The translations under genes were made by a program, and so were the position numbers. A DNA stretch of 64,000 nucleotides from Catellatospora sichuanensis (GTDB lineage Bacteria; Actinomycetota; Actinomycetes; Mycobacteriales; Micromonosporaceae). This document shows positions 30,177 to 39,265 of the stretch, piece by piece. Location: the NCBI RefSeq assembly GCF_007483665.1, contig NZ_VIQO01000025.1, forward strand, positions 1 to 64,000, written 5' to 3'. The first letter of the stretch is position 1; each line of letters starts with the position of its first letter. The notes below the pieces were generated by a model that did no database searches, had not been told where the DNA came from, and saw nothing but the letters and a program-made list of their open reading frames with translations.

Positions 30177-31838
30177 TTACCCGACCGTGGACAGCCGGGA
30201 CGGCCGCTGGACGTCGCCCTCGTCGCCGTCCCCGGCGGGAACCGATCGGTTCACCGGGACCCCGGCCGGAACCGGGGGGCCACCGGCGCCCGGCGCCCCG
30301 CCGGGACCGCCCGCACCCTGCGCCGGCTTCTTCGGCATCCAGCGCAGCACCACCGCCACCGCGATCAGCGCCACCAGCGTGGAGCCGAGCGCCGCCCAGT
30401 GCATGGCGTGCACGAAGGCGTCGTTGGCCGCGGTCACCAGCGGCGCGCCCGCCGGGCCGAGGTTGCCGGCCACGCCGTACGCCCCGGCGACGGACTCGTT
30501 GGCGATGTCGCGGATCGGCTCGGGCAGCGCGGCCGTCGCGGGCTCGATCTCGCCCCGGTAGACCCCGGCCACGACCGAGCCGAGCACGGCCACGCCCATG
30601 GCCACGGCGACCTGCCGGACCGTGTTCGACACGGCCGAGCCGACGCCGGCCTTCTCCCGGGGCAGCACCGACATGATGGTGTTGGTGGCGGGCGGCATCA
30701 CGTTGGCCATGCCGGCGCCCATGAAGAAGAAGTTCACCACCACGATCCAGATCGGGGTGTCCACCTGCAGGGTGGCCAGCACCGCGAAGGTGGCCCCGGC
30801 CACCAGGATGCCGGTCGCCGCCACGGTGCGCACACCGAACCGCTTGACCAGGTTCGTGCTCAGCGGCGCGAACACCATCTGGCCGACCGCGAACGGCACC
30901 AGCAGCGCCCCGCTCTGCATCGGCGAGTAGTCCCGCACCAGCTGCAGGTAGAAGCCGACGAAGAAGAACGAGCCCATGGAGGCGAAGAACAGCAGGCCGA
31001 TGCTGGCCACCGAGGCCGAGAACCGGGCGTCGCGGAACAGCTTCACGTCCAGCGAGGGGTGTGTGGTGCGCCCCTCCCACCAGACGAACGCCGCGAGCAC
31101 CGCCGCGCCGCCGATCAGCGAGGCCCAGACCTCGGGCCGGCCGAAGCCGTGCTCGCCGCCGTCGACGATGCCGTACACCAGTGCGACCAGACCGACCACG
31201 GACAGCACCACGCCGACCAGGTCGATGCGGCCCGGCTGCGGGTCACGCGACTCGGGGACCAGGAACGCGACCGCGACCAGGCCGAACAGGATGATCGGCA
31301 CGTTGATGATGAATACGGAGCCCCACCAGAAGTTCTCCAGCAGGAAGCCGCCGAGCAGCGGGCCGATGGCGACCGCGAGGCCGACCGAGCCGGCCCAGAT
31401 GCCGATCGCCTTGCCGCGCTCGCGCGGGTCGAAGACGTTGGAGATGATCGAGAGCGTCACCGGCATGATCGCCGCGCCGCCGACGCCCATGAAGGCTCGG
31501 GCCGCGATGAGCTGGCCGGGGTCCTTCGCGTACGCCGAGAGCACCGACGCGATGCCGAACAGCACCAGCCCGATGAGCAGGAAGCGCTTGCGCCCCCAGC
31601 GGTCGCCGAGCACACCGAAGCTGAACAGGAGCCCGGCGAAGACCAGGGTGTACGAGTTGATGGCCCACTCCAGCTGGCTCTGGGTCGCGCCCAGGCCGTG
31701 GACCGGATCGGCGAGCGTACGCATCGCCACGTTGAGCACGGTGTTGTCGAGCACGACCACGAGCAGGCTGATCACCAGCACGCCGAGAATCGCCCAGCGC
31801 CTCGGGTGCCCGGTGTTGGCAGAGTCCACGTGTTCCAT
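30177..31838 (-). CDS. DHA2 family MFS multidrug/antibiotic exporter
   Basis: The 553-residue drug:proton antiporter has about 14 membrane segments. Motif A is GVLGDRWGRKRFL after TM2, motif C is in GIWAGSVGLAVAIGPLLGG, and the early VVLDNTVLNVA segment is typical of the EmrB/QacA (DHA2) group. The C-terminal about 50 residues are Gly/Pro-rich and polar. ATG 31838 was chosen: the frame continues far upstream but only as shadow sequence through the regulatory region. Two inverted repeats at 31850-31919 lie immediately upstream, with tetR immediately downstream. Confidence 0.92.
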   Translation of the reverse strand: MEHVDSANTGHPRRWAILGVLVISLLVVVLDNTVLNVAMRTLADPVHGLGATQSQLEWAINSYTLVFAGLLFSFGVLGDRWGRKRFLLIGLVLFGIASVLSAYAKDPGQLIAARAFMGVGGAAIMPVTLSIISNVFDPRERGKAIGIWAGSVGLAVAIGPLLGGFLLENFWWGSVFIINVPIILFGLVAVAFLVPESRDPQPGRIDLVGVVLSVVGLVALVYGIVDGGEHGFGRPEVWASLIGGAAVLAAFVWWEGRTTHPSLDVKLFRDARFSASVASIGLLFFASMGSFFFVGFYLQLVRDYSPMQSGALLVPFAVGQMVFAPLSTNLVKRFGVRTVAATGILVAGATFAVLATLQVDTPIWIVVVNFFFMGAGMANVMPPATNTIMSVLPREKAGVGSAVSNTVRQVAVAMGVAVLGSVVAGVYRGEIEPATAALPEPIRDIANESVAGAYGVAGNLGPAGAPLVTAANDAFVHAMHWAALGSTLVALIAVAVVLRWMPKKPAQGAGGPGGAPGAGGPPVPAGVPVNRSVPAGDGDEGDVQRPSRLSTVG

Positions 31839-31849
31839 CCCCCAGGATT

Positions 31850-31919
31850 CCGATACGGTTCCGTTCCGTATCGGAAGTGACGCTACGCCCAGCCCTTCAA
31901 ATACGAAACCGTCCCGTAT
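31850..31919. promoter_or_regulatory. Two TetR-type operators upstream of the MFS exporter
   Basis: Site I is 31850-31874, perfect CCGATACGG-N7-CCGTATCGG. Site II is 31901-31919, ATACG...CGTAT with a CCGT core. The right half of each is followed by (G)AAGTGAC, so the segment looks duplicated with a spacing of about 50 bp. These are the likely binding sites of the TetR protein encoded at 29546. Confidence 0.8.
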
Positions 31920-31988
31920 CGAAAGTGACCCACCCCACTCCGGGAATAACGCCACGCGCCCCGGCATCCATGCCGGGGCGCGTGCCTC

Positions 31989-32063
31989 GATCATCCGACT
32001 TGCCTGGCAGACGTGCGTATCTTGACCACCCATTCGCCCGTGTGCCGGGCAAGTCGAGCGATC
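31989..32063. repeat. Family E palindrome after livM
   Basis: Outer arms GATCATCCGACTTGCCTGGCA (31989-32009) and TGCCGGGCAAGTCGAGCGATC (32043-32063) pair with four mismatches. It follows the 3' end of livM and could end the liv transcript before the exporter operon. A better-matched relative is at 38372-38446. Confidence 0.75.
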
Positions 32064-32083
32064 TTGAGCCGGTCGATCGGCGG

Positions 32084-33091
32084 TCAGCCGCGGCGGCGGA
32101 GCCAGTGGGCGACGGTGCCCCAGACGCCGCGGCGGAAGATGAGGACGGCGAGGACGAAGATGGCGCCGGTGACGAGGCCGATCTGTTCGAAGCCGGCGAA
32201 GGAGAGCCAGTCCTCCAGGCGGGTCACGCCGGCCGCGCCGACGACCGGGCCCCACAGGGTGCCGATGCCGCCGAGCACCACGATGATCACGGCCTTGCCC
32301 GAGGTCGTCCAGTGCAGCACGTCCAGCGAGACGAACCGGTGGCCGATCGCGAACAGCCCGCCGCCCAGCCCGGCGGTGAACGCCGACAGCAGGAAGGCGG
32401 CCAGCTTGTACCGGTGCACCGGGTAACCGAGCGCGCGAGCGCGGGCCGGGTTGTCCCGGATCGCCACCAGCACCCGGCCGAACGGCGAGTGCACCGCGCG
32501 CCAGACCAGGAACAGCCCGCCCGCCACGATCGGCAGCGCCGCGTAGTAGAAGAAGTACTCGTCGGTCAGGTCCAGCCCGAACAGCTCGCGCGGCACCCGC
32601 TGCAGGCCGTTCTCGCCCTGGGTGACCGAGCGCCACTGGTTGGCGATGTAGTACACCATCTGCGCGAACGCGAGGGTGACCATCGCGAAGTAGATGCCTA
32701 CCCGCTTGACCGCGAGATAGCCGACCGGCACCGCCAGCACCACCGCGGCGAGCGCGCCGACCAGCACCGCGGCCGGGAACGGCAGGCCCCAGTGGATCGC
32801 GGCCAGGCCCGTGGCATAGGCCGAGGTGCCCCAGAAGGCCGCGTGCCCGAAGGACATCAAGCCGGTGTATCCGAGCAGCAGATCCACCGCCACCGCGAAC
32901 AGCGCCCAGCAGGCGATGTCCACGGCGACCGTCGGGTAGAGCCCGTTGGGCAGCCACAACGCGACCAGCACGGCCGCCCCGGCCAGCGTCCAGCGCAGCC
33001 ACCGCGGCACGATCGTCCCGCCCGCGCGGCCGGGCTCCGATGCAGCGCCGGGCTCCGCTCGTACCCCCTGGGTTTCGATCGTCGTGCTCAT
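32084..33091 (-). CDS. livM: Branched-chain amino acid-type ABC transporter permease LivM
   Basis: The 335-residue permease has about 8-9 membrane segments and the LivM patterns GYTGLMSFGHAAFWG, RVGIYFAMVTLAFAQMVYY and the cytoplasmic EAA-like loop ARALGYPVHRYKLAAFLLSAF. ATG 33091 overlaps the livH stop (ATGA). It is the last gene of the livG-livF-SBP-livH-livM unit and forms the membrane channel together with LivH. Confidence 0.92.
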   Translation of the reverse strand: MSTTIETQGVRAEPGAASEPGRAGGTIVPRWLRWTLAGAAVLVALWLPNGLYPTVAVDIACWALFAVAVDLLLGYTGLMSFGHAAFWGTSAYATGLAAIHWGLPFPAAVLVGALAAVVLAVPVGYLAVKRVGIYFAMVTLAFAQMVYYIANQWRSVTQGENGLQRVPRELFGLDLTDEYFFYYAALPIVAGGLFLVWRAVHSPFGRVLVAIRDNPARARALGYPVHRYKLAAFLLSAFTAGLGGGLFAIGHRFVSLDVLHWTTSGKAVIIVVLGGIGTLWGPVVGAAGVTRLEDWLSFAGFEQIGLVTGAIFVLAVLIFRRGVWGTVAHWLRRRG

Positions 33092-33969
33092 GCCGGGGCC
33101 TCCTCTCGTCCGAACAGGCCGGCCGGGCGCCACAGCAGCACGCCGGCCATCACCAGGAACACCAGAACCTGCGACAGCAGCGCCCAGTGCTCGCCCAGCG
33201 CCTGCACCCAGGCCTGCACCAGGCCGATCGCGAACCCGGCAGCCACCGAGCCGAAGATCGAGCCGAGGCCGCCGATCACCACCACCGCGAAGACCACGAT
33301 GATCAGATCCGCGCCCATCAGCGGATTCACCGCCCGGATCGGCGCGGCCAGTACGCCTGCCAGCCCCGCCAGGCCGATGCCGAACCCGAACACCGGCGTC
33401 ACCCACCGGCCCACGTCGATGCCGAGCCCGGTGCTCAGCTCAGGGCGCTCGGTGGCCGCCCGCACCACCATGCCGACCCGGGTCCGGCTGAGCAGCCACC
33501 ACACGCCCACGCACACCGCCACCGCTATGACCAGCACGAACACGCGGTACGCCGGGAAGTCGAATGCGCCGAGGTCGACCGAGCCGGACAGGATCTCCGG
33601 GGCGTCGTACGGGCTGGACTGCACGCCGTAGCGGGACTTCACCGCGTCCTGCAGGATCAGCGTCAGGCCGAAGGTGAGCAGGAAGTTGTAGAGCGGATCG
33701 AGGCGGGCCAGCCGGGCTACCAGCAGCCGCTCCACTGCCATGCCGAACAGGGCCAGCGCGAGAGGCATCACGAGCAGCGCCCACCAGAACGACAGCCCGA
33801 CCTCGGTGAGCAGGACGTACGCCCCGAACGCACCGAGCATGTAGATCGCGCCGTGGGCGAAGTTGACGACACGGAGCATGCCGAAGATGACCGCGAGACC
33901 TAGCGCCAGCAGCGCCAGGAAAGCACCACCGACCAGCCCGTTGAACGTGTGCTGCAGGAAATTGACCAT
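33088..33969 (-). CDS. livH: Branched-chain amino acid-type ABC transporter permease LivH
   Basis: The 293-residue permease has multiple membrane segments and the LivH signatures NGLVGGAFLALLALGLAVIFG, NFAHGAIYMLGAFGAY and GLGSIFGSVAAGFAIGLVQ. ATG 33969 begins the typical N-terminus (MVNFLQHTFNG); the frame extends 15 codons upstream into the hairpin. It is separated from the upstream substrate-binding protein gene by the family D hairpin at 33991-34036. Confidence 0.92.
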   Translation of the reverse strand: MVNFLQHTFNGLVGGAFLALLALGLAVIFGMLRVVNFAHGAIYMLGAFGAYVLLTEVGLSFWWALLVMPLALALFGMAVERLLVARLARLDPLYNFLLTFGLTLILQDAVKSRYGVQSSPYDAPEILSGSVDLGAFDFPAYRVFVLVIAVAVCVGVWWLLSRTRVGMVVRAATERPELSTGLGIDVGRWVTPVFGFGIGLAGLAGVLAAPIRAVNPLMGADLIIVVFAVVVIGGLGSIFGSVAAGFAIGLVQAWVQALGEHWALLSQVLVFLVMAGVLLWRPAGLFGREEAPA

Positions 33970-33990
33970 GGAGTGCGGCCTTCCGGGTTT

Positions 33991-34036
33991 GGAAGGGCAC
34001 CTTCCACAACACATAGCGATGTGAAGGTGCCCTTCC
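33991..34036 (-). repeat. Family D hairpin inside the liv operon
   Basis: GGAAGGGCACCTTC (33991-34004) and its complement (34023-34036) form a perfect 14-bp stem, further extended by CACA/TGTG in the loop. It lies between the substrate-binding protein gene and livH. Partial termination or mRNA stabilisation here would give more binding protein than permease. Confidence 0.82.
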
Positions 34037-34046
34037 TTTCACAAGG

Positions 34047-35303
34047 TCAGGAGAGTTTGCAGTCGGGGCTGGGGGTGCGGAAGGCCTCGGCGGCGGGGAT
34101 GGTGCGTAGGACCTTCACGTAGTCCCACTCCTCGGTGACCTCGGCGGGGGTCTTGACCTGGGCCAGGTAGGCGTCGTGCACGACGCGGTGGTCCTCGGCG
34201 CGGATCTTGCCGTTGCGCAGGAAGACGTCCGAGACGGTCTTGCCTTCGAGGTGCTTGACCACGGCGTCGGAGCCGTCGGTGCCGGTGGCCTGCACGGCCT
34301 CCAGGTACTGCAGCGCCGCGGAGTAGTTGGCGGCGTGGGCGAAGGTGGGACGGACGCCGGCGACGGTCTTGAACCGGTCCGCGAAGGTGCGGTTGGTGAG
34401 GTCGTAGTTCCAGTACCAGGCGTCGGTGTAGGTGGTGCCGGCCAGCGCGGCGGGGGTCAGCGAGTGGATGTCGGTGAGGAACATCAGGCCGACCGCCAGG
34501 CTCACGCCCTTGTCCCGCAGCTTGAACTCGTTGTACTGCTTGACCAGCGCGACCAGCTCCGCACCGGCCTGCATGGTGCCCAGCACGTCCGGCTTCGGGT
34601 TCAGCGTCGGGGCCTTGAGCAGGTACGTCGAGAAGTCACCGCTGGTGTTCGGGAACGGCGCCGCGTCCCGGCTCACGATCTTGCCGCCAGCCGCTTCGAC
34701 CGCCGCGGAGAAGCTCTTCTCCATGTCCTGGCCGAACGCGTAGTCCGGGTACACGATGTACCAGTTCTTCTTCCCCTCCTCGGTGGTGTTGCGGCCGGTG
34801 CCGTTGGCCAGCATGTACGTGTCGTAGGCGTAGTGGAACGTGTACTTGTTGCAGGACTTGCCGGTCAGGTCGGTGGTCGCGGCGGAGATGTTGAAGTAGA
34901 GCTTCTTCTTCTCCTTGGCCACGTCGGCGACCTTCAGTGCGGCCGACGAGGTCGGCACGTCCAGGATCACGTCGACGGCCTTGCGGTCGTAGAGTTCGGC
35001 AGCCTTGGCGTTGGCCACATCCGGTTTGTTCTGGTGGTCGGCGGTCTCCACGCCGAACTCCTTGACCACGGCCTTGTCGCCGTACTTCTCCTTGTAGTCG
35101 GCGATCGCCAGCTCGACCGCCTTGATCGAGTTCTTGCCGGACAGCTGTGAGTAGGCGCCGGACTGGTCGTTGAGCACGCCGAACACGACCTTGCCGTCGG
35201 ACAGCCCGCCACCGGCGGCATCGGACTTCGGGCCGCCCCCGCCGCAGGCCGTGGCCAGCAGTGTGGTGGAACACAACATCACAAAAACCGCTCTGGTACG
35301 CAT
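34047..35303 (-). CDS. ABC transporter substrate-binding lipoprotein (LivJ/LivK family)
   Basis: The 418-residue type I periplasmic binding protein has a lipoprotein signal with lipobox LATAC (C20). The mature domain begins KVVFGVLNDQSGAYSQLSG and contains the family segments PTSSAALKVADVAKEKKKLYFN and YIVYPDYAFGQDMEKSF. Homologues bind branched-chain or other amino acids, amides or aromatic compounds; the ligand here is not determinable. It lies between livF and livH and should feed the LivHMGF transporter. Confidence 0.9.
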   Translation of the reverse strand: MRTRAVFVMLCSTTLLATACGGGGPKSDAAGGGLSDGKVVFGVLNDQSGAYSQLSGKNSIKAVELAIADYKEKYGDKAVVKEFGVETADHQNKPDVANAKAAELYDRKAVDVILDVPTSSAALKVADVAKEKKKLYFNISAATTDLTGKSCNKYTFHYAYDTYMLANGTGRNTTEEGKKNWYIVYPDYAFGQDMEKSFSAAVEAAGGKIVSRDAAPFPNTSGDFSTYLLKAPTLNPKPDVLGTMQAGAELVALVKQYNEFKLRDKGVSLAVGLMFLTDIHSLTPAALAGTTYTDAWYWNYDLTNRTFADRFKTVAGVRPTFAHAANYSAALQYLEAVQATGTDGSDAVVKHLEGKTVSDVFLRNGKIRAEDHRVVHDAYLAQVKTPAEVTEEWDYVKVLRTIPAAEAFRTPSPDCKLS

Positions 35304-35333
35304 GACGTCTCCCTGGGGTGTGGGTGGTGCCTT

Positions 35334-36041
<708 letters not shown>

Positions 36042-36827
36042 CCAGGTAGGCGGTGATCACGCGTTCGTCCGCGCGCACCTCGTCGTACGGGCCCTCCACC
36101 AGCACCCGGCCGGACTGCAGCACGGTGACCCGGTCGGCCAGCGCGCCGACCACGGACATGTTGTGTTCCACCATGACCACGGTCCGACCTGCACGGATGG
36201 CGGCGATCAGGGCCACCGTGCGGTCCACGTCCTCCAGGCCCATGCCCGCCGTCGGCTCGTCCAGCAGCAGCACCGACGGCTCCAGGGCCAGTGCCAGCGC
36301 GAGTTCCAGGGCCCGCTTGCGGCCGTACGCGAGCGCGTCGGCCGTCGTGCCCGCCAGGTCGGCCAGCCCGACCATGTCCAGCAGCTCCATGGCCCGCGGG
36401 GTGTAGCGGCGCATCAACTTCGCCGAACGCCAGAACTTCCAGCCCAGCGACGATCCGCTCTGCAGCGCCAGCTCGACGTGTTCCAACGCCGTGAGCTGGC
36501 CGAACAGGCTGGTGATCTGGAAGGAGCGGGCCACGCCGCGGCGGGCGAAACCCTCCGGGGCCAGGCCCGTGACGTCCACGCCGGCCACCTCGATGCGGCC
36601 TGCCGTCGGCGGCGCAAAGCCGGTGAGCAGGTTGAACAGTGTGGTCTTGCCGGCTCCGTTGGGCCCGACCAGTGCATGCACGCTGCCCGCCGCCACGGCG
36701 AGGTCGACGCCGTCGACCGCACGGAAGCCGCGGAACTCCTTGATCAGCCCACGAGCCTGTAAAGCCGGGTGCTGACCTGCAGCTCCATCTGTGCCCATCT
36801 GCTGCTCCTTGGGATGCTTCGTGCCAC

Positions 36828-36841
36828 GTGACCCGGGTCAC
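36828..36841. promoter_or_regulatory. Crp-type palindrome upstream of livG
   Basis: GTGACCCGGGTCAC is a perfect 14-bp palindrome with GTGA-N6-TCAC spacing, matching the half-sites of Crp/GlxR-family regulators. It lies between the divergent livG and VOC genes. A full TGTGA-N6-TCACA site occurs upstream of pdxS (43086-43101). Confidence 0.6.
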
Positions 36842-37010
36842 TGCGAATGCCCGGGAAACGTATGACTCACCAAGCGGCAACAGCCATGTAACGCGTCCAC
36901 ACAATCGACACGTCGACGATGTGCGATTCGCGCGGTTCCGCTCCGCTCGTCTGCCACCATCGGATGAAGCGGACAAACCGGTCCGTCGTACGAAACAGAG
37001 GGGTATCGGC

Positions 37011-37787
37011 ATGGCCAACGCACCCGGCGTTCCCACCTGGGTCGACCTGAGCACCACCGATCTGAAGAGCGCCACGGAGTTCTACACCCAGCTGTTCGAC
37101 TGGGACGCCGAGGTCACACCCGAACCCGAGGCGGGCGGATACACGACATACCTGATCGACGGCAAGCAGGTGGCGGGCGCGGGCCCGATCCAGGGCGAGA
37201 GCCAGCCACCGATGTGGACGACGTACGTCGAGACCTCCGACGCGGCGGCCACCGCCGCCAAGGTCGTCGAGTTCGGCGGCAGTGTCCTGCTGGAACCGTT
37301 CGACGTGCTGGGATACGGCCAGATGGCGGTCTTCCTGGACCAGGCCGGGGCGATGTTCGCGGTGTGGCAGCCCGGCACCCACGGCGGCGGCGAGATCTTC
37401 CGCAGGCCCGGCACGCTGGCCTGGAACGAGCTCACCACCCGCGACCCGGAGGGCTCGAAGATCTTCTACGGCAGCGTGTTCGGCTGGAAGCCGCAGGACA
37501 TGCCGCTCGGGCCGGTCATCTATACCGAGTTCCAGCTGGACGGGGCCTGCATCGGCGGCATGATGCCGATGGAGGGCGACACCTGGCCCGAGGACCTGCC
37601 GCCGCACTGGATGGTGTATTTCCACGTCGCCGACTGCGACGCCGCCGCCGCCCGCGCCCAGGAACTCGGCGGCACCGTCTCCATCCCGCCCACCGACATC
37701 CCACCCGGCCGCTTCGCCGTCCTGGCCGACCCCCAGGGCGCCTTCTTCTCGATCATCAAAGTCATCCCCGAACGCCTCGCCGACTGA
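37011..37787 (+). CDS. Two-domain VOC (glyoxalase/bleomycin resistance-type) protein
   Basis: The 258-residue protein consists of two VOC repeats. The first begins PTWVDLSTTDLKSATEFYTQLFDWD and the second begins LAWNELTTRDPEGSKIFYGSVFGW. Both have the beta-alpha-beta-beta-beta pattern and end in FAVWQPG and FFSIIKV segments. Such proteins act as dioxygenases, isomerases or drug-binding proteins; function not assignable. ATG 37011 has GAGGGG upstream; the open frame to 36828 lacks support. It is divergent from the liv operon. Confidence 0.85.
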   Translation: MANAPGVPTWVDLSTTDLKSATEFYTQLFDWDAEVTPEPEAGGYTTYLIDGKQVAGAGPIQGESQPPMWTTYVETSDAAATAAKVVEFGGSVLLEPFDVLGYGQMAVFLDQAGAMFAVWQPGTHGGGEIFRRPGTLAWNELTTRDPEGSKIFYGSVFGWKPQDMPLGPVIYTEFQLDGACIGGMMPMEGDTWPEDLPPHWMVYFHVADCDAAAARAQELGGTVSIPPTDIPPGRFAVLADPQGAFFSIIKVIPERLAD

Positions 37788-37788
37788 A

Positions 37789-37843
37789 AGCGAGGAAGGG
37801 CACCTTCTTGACGCGCCGCGTCAAGAAGGTGCCCTTCCTCGCT
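37789..37843. repeat. Family D palindrome, perfect 27-bp arms
   Basis: Left arm 37789-37815 (AGCGAGGAAGGGCACCTTCT...) and right arm 37817-37843 are fully complementary around a single base, giving a 55-nt near-continuous palindrome two bases after the VOC stop. It shares its GGAAGGGCACCTTC core with 33991 and, with one change, 29449. It is probably a terminator, here next to a family B repeat. Confidence 0.92.
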
Positions 37844-37901
37844 ATCTCCCCCGCCATGACCTGGGCGACCGCAAGCCGTGAGCCGTGAGCCGTGAGCCGC
37901 G

Positions 37902-37967
37902 CCTGCAGTTTCGGGGAGACTGCACGAATGGTCGCGCTCGATCCTGCAGTTTCCCCGAAACTGCAGG
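37902..37967. repeat. Family B palindrome between convergent genes
   Basis: CTGCAGTTTCGGGGAGACTGCA (37903-37924) and CCTGCAGTTTCCCCGAAACTGCAGG (37943-37967) repeat the element seen at 3837-3900, including the self-palindromic arms. A GCCGTGA heptamer is repeated three times just before it (37874-37895). Confidence 0.85.
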
Positions 37968-37986
37968 ACGCAGGCACGCACGCCGA

Positions 37987-38310
37987 TCAGTGGTTAGCGG
38001 GCTGGTCTGCGGTGGCGTCGGTGACGATGTCGTCGATCATGCGCGCGAGCCGCAGATCCAGGTCGGTGAGACCGCCGGCCGCGTGGGTGCAGCAGGTGAA
38101 CGTGAGGTGGCGATAGCGGATGTCGATGTCCGGATGATGATCCATGCTCTCCGCCGCCTCGCCCACCTTGGCCACCACGGCCAGCGCGGCGGGGAAGCTG
38201 GGCAGCTTCACGGTGCGGGTGATGCCGTGCACGTCGCCGGTCCAGCCGCGCAGGGCGGCCAGGCCCTGCTCCAGCTCACCGGGGTTGAGGACTTCGACCA
38301 TAGAGACCAT
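37987..38310 (-). CDS. 4a-hydroxytetrahydrobiopterin dehydratase (pterin carbinolamine dehydratase)
   Basis: The 107-residue protein is the normal size for the PCD/DCoH family, which recycles the pterin cofactor after aromatic hydroxylation. The active-site pattern DHHPDIDIRYRHLTFTCCTHAAGGLTDLD contains the conserved histidines, tyrosine and GGLT motif. An internal ATG at 38301 is an alternative start. No phenylalanine hydroxylase gene is nearby, so a role outside aromatic amino acid metabolism is possible. Confidence 0.9.
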   Translation of the reverse strand: MVSMVEVLNPGELEQGLAALRGWTGDVHGITRTVKLPSFPAALAVVAKVGEAAESMDHHPDIDIRYRHLTFTCCTHAAGGLTDLDLRLARMIDDIVTDATADQPANH

Positions 38311-38371
38311 GATGCCCAGAATTCGCCCTCTGTCACCCGAATAGCGGAAAGAAGACCGGCCCGGACGCGCA

Positions 38372-38446
38372 GATCGCCCGACCTGCCTGGCAACCGGGCG
38401 TATCCGGATTCAAGATACGCACAGGTGCCCGGCAGGTCGGGCGATC
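38372..38446. repeat. Family E palindrome after yebC
   Basis: Two 33-bp arms, GATCGCCCGACCTGCC... (38372-38404) and ...GGCAGGTCGGGCGATC (38414-38446), match except for a few central bases. The element follows the yebC 3' end and marks the right boundary of the 13-kb inserted region. It shares its CGAC(C/T)TGCC and GCGTATC cores with 31989-32063. Confidence 0.85.
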
Positions 38447-38473
38447 AAAACGCCGGGTCGGACCCGGCCGCCA

Positions 38474-39226
38474 TCAGGCCTCGATCTTCTCGATGATCTC
38501 GTCGGAGATGTCGAAGTTCGCGAAGACGTCCTGGACGTCGTCGCAGTCGTCGAGCACGTCGATCAGCTTGAGCACCTTGCGGGCGCCGTCCTCGTCCAGC
38601 GCCACCTGGACGCTGGGTACGAAGGTCGACTCGGCCGACTCGTACTCGATCCCGGCGGCCTGCAGCGCGTTGCGGACCCCGAGCAGGTCCCCCGCCTCGC
38701 TGATGACCTCGAACGACTCGCCGAGGTCGTTGCACTCCTCCGCGCCGGCGTCGAGCACCGCGCCGAGCACGTCGTCCTCGGTCAGGCCGTTCTTCGGCAC
38801 GATGACCTGGCCCTTGCGGGAGAACATGTACGACACCGAACCGGCGTCGGCCAGGTTGCCGCCGTTGCGGGTCAGTGCGGTGCGCACCTCGGTCGCGGCG
38901 CGGTTGCGGTTGTCGGTGAGGCACTCGATCAGGATCGCCACGCCGTTGGGGCCGTAGCCCTCGTACATGATGGTCTGCCAGTCGGCCCCGCCGGCCTCCA
39001 GGCCGGAGCCCCGCTTGAGTGCCCGGTCGATGTTGTCGTTGGGGACCGAGTTCTTCTTGGCCTTCTGGACCGCGTCGAACAGCGTCGGGTTGCCCGCCGG
39101 ATCCGCACCACCGGTGCGCGCCGCCACCTCGATGTTCTTGATGAGGCGGGCGAACAGCTTGCCCCGCTTGGCGTCGATCGCCGCCTTCTTGTGCTTGGTC
39201 GTCGCCCACTTTGAGTGGCCGGACAT
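38474..39226 (-). CDS. yebC: YebC/PmpR family protein (TACO1 family)
   Basis: The 250-residue protein begins [23 protein letters not shown], the hallmark YebC N-terminus, with [20 protein letters not shown] in the middle. Members act as transcription regulators or as ribosome-associated factors that relieve translation stalling at proline stretches. It follows pdxT by 39 bp. In many Actinobacteria ruvC comes next; here a family E palindrome and the inserted region follow. Confidence 0.95.
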   Translation of the reverse strand: MSGHSKWATTKHKKAAIDAKRGKLFARLIKNIEVAARTGGADPAGNPTLFDAVQKAKKNSVPNDNIDRALKRGSGLEAGGADWQTIMYEGYGPNGVAILIECLTDNRNRAATEVRTALTRNGGNLADAGSVSYMFSRKGQVIVPKNGLTEDDVLGAVLDAGAEECNDLGESFEVISEAGDLLGVRNALQAAGIEYESAESTFVPSVQVALDEDGARKVLKLIDVLDDCDDVQDVFANFDISDEIIEKIEA

Positions 39227-39265
39227 CAGATCCTCCGTCAGCGCGCTGGTGAAGACTCCCCCGGG

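Noticed and set aside
31839-33002. Upstream extension of the MFS exporter frame through the operators into livM
   Set aside because: The extension crosses two TetR-type operators and overlaps livM in another frame; membrane topology and motifs start at ATG 31838.
36902-36927. AATCG...CGTCGACG...CGATT inverted repeat as a second liv/VOC operator
   Set aside because: The outer arms are only five bases and the inner palindrome is common in GC-rich DNA; too weak to annotate.
37874-37895. Triple GCCGTGA heptamer as an origin- or iteron-like repeat
   Set aside because: Only three short copies, immediately next to terminator-type palindromes, with no replication gene nearby.
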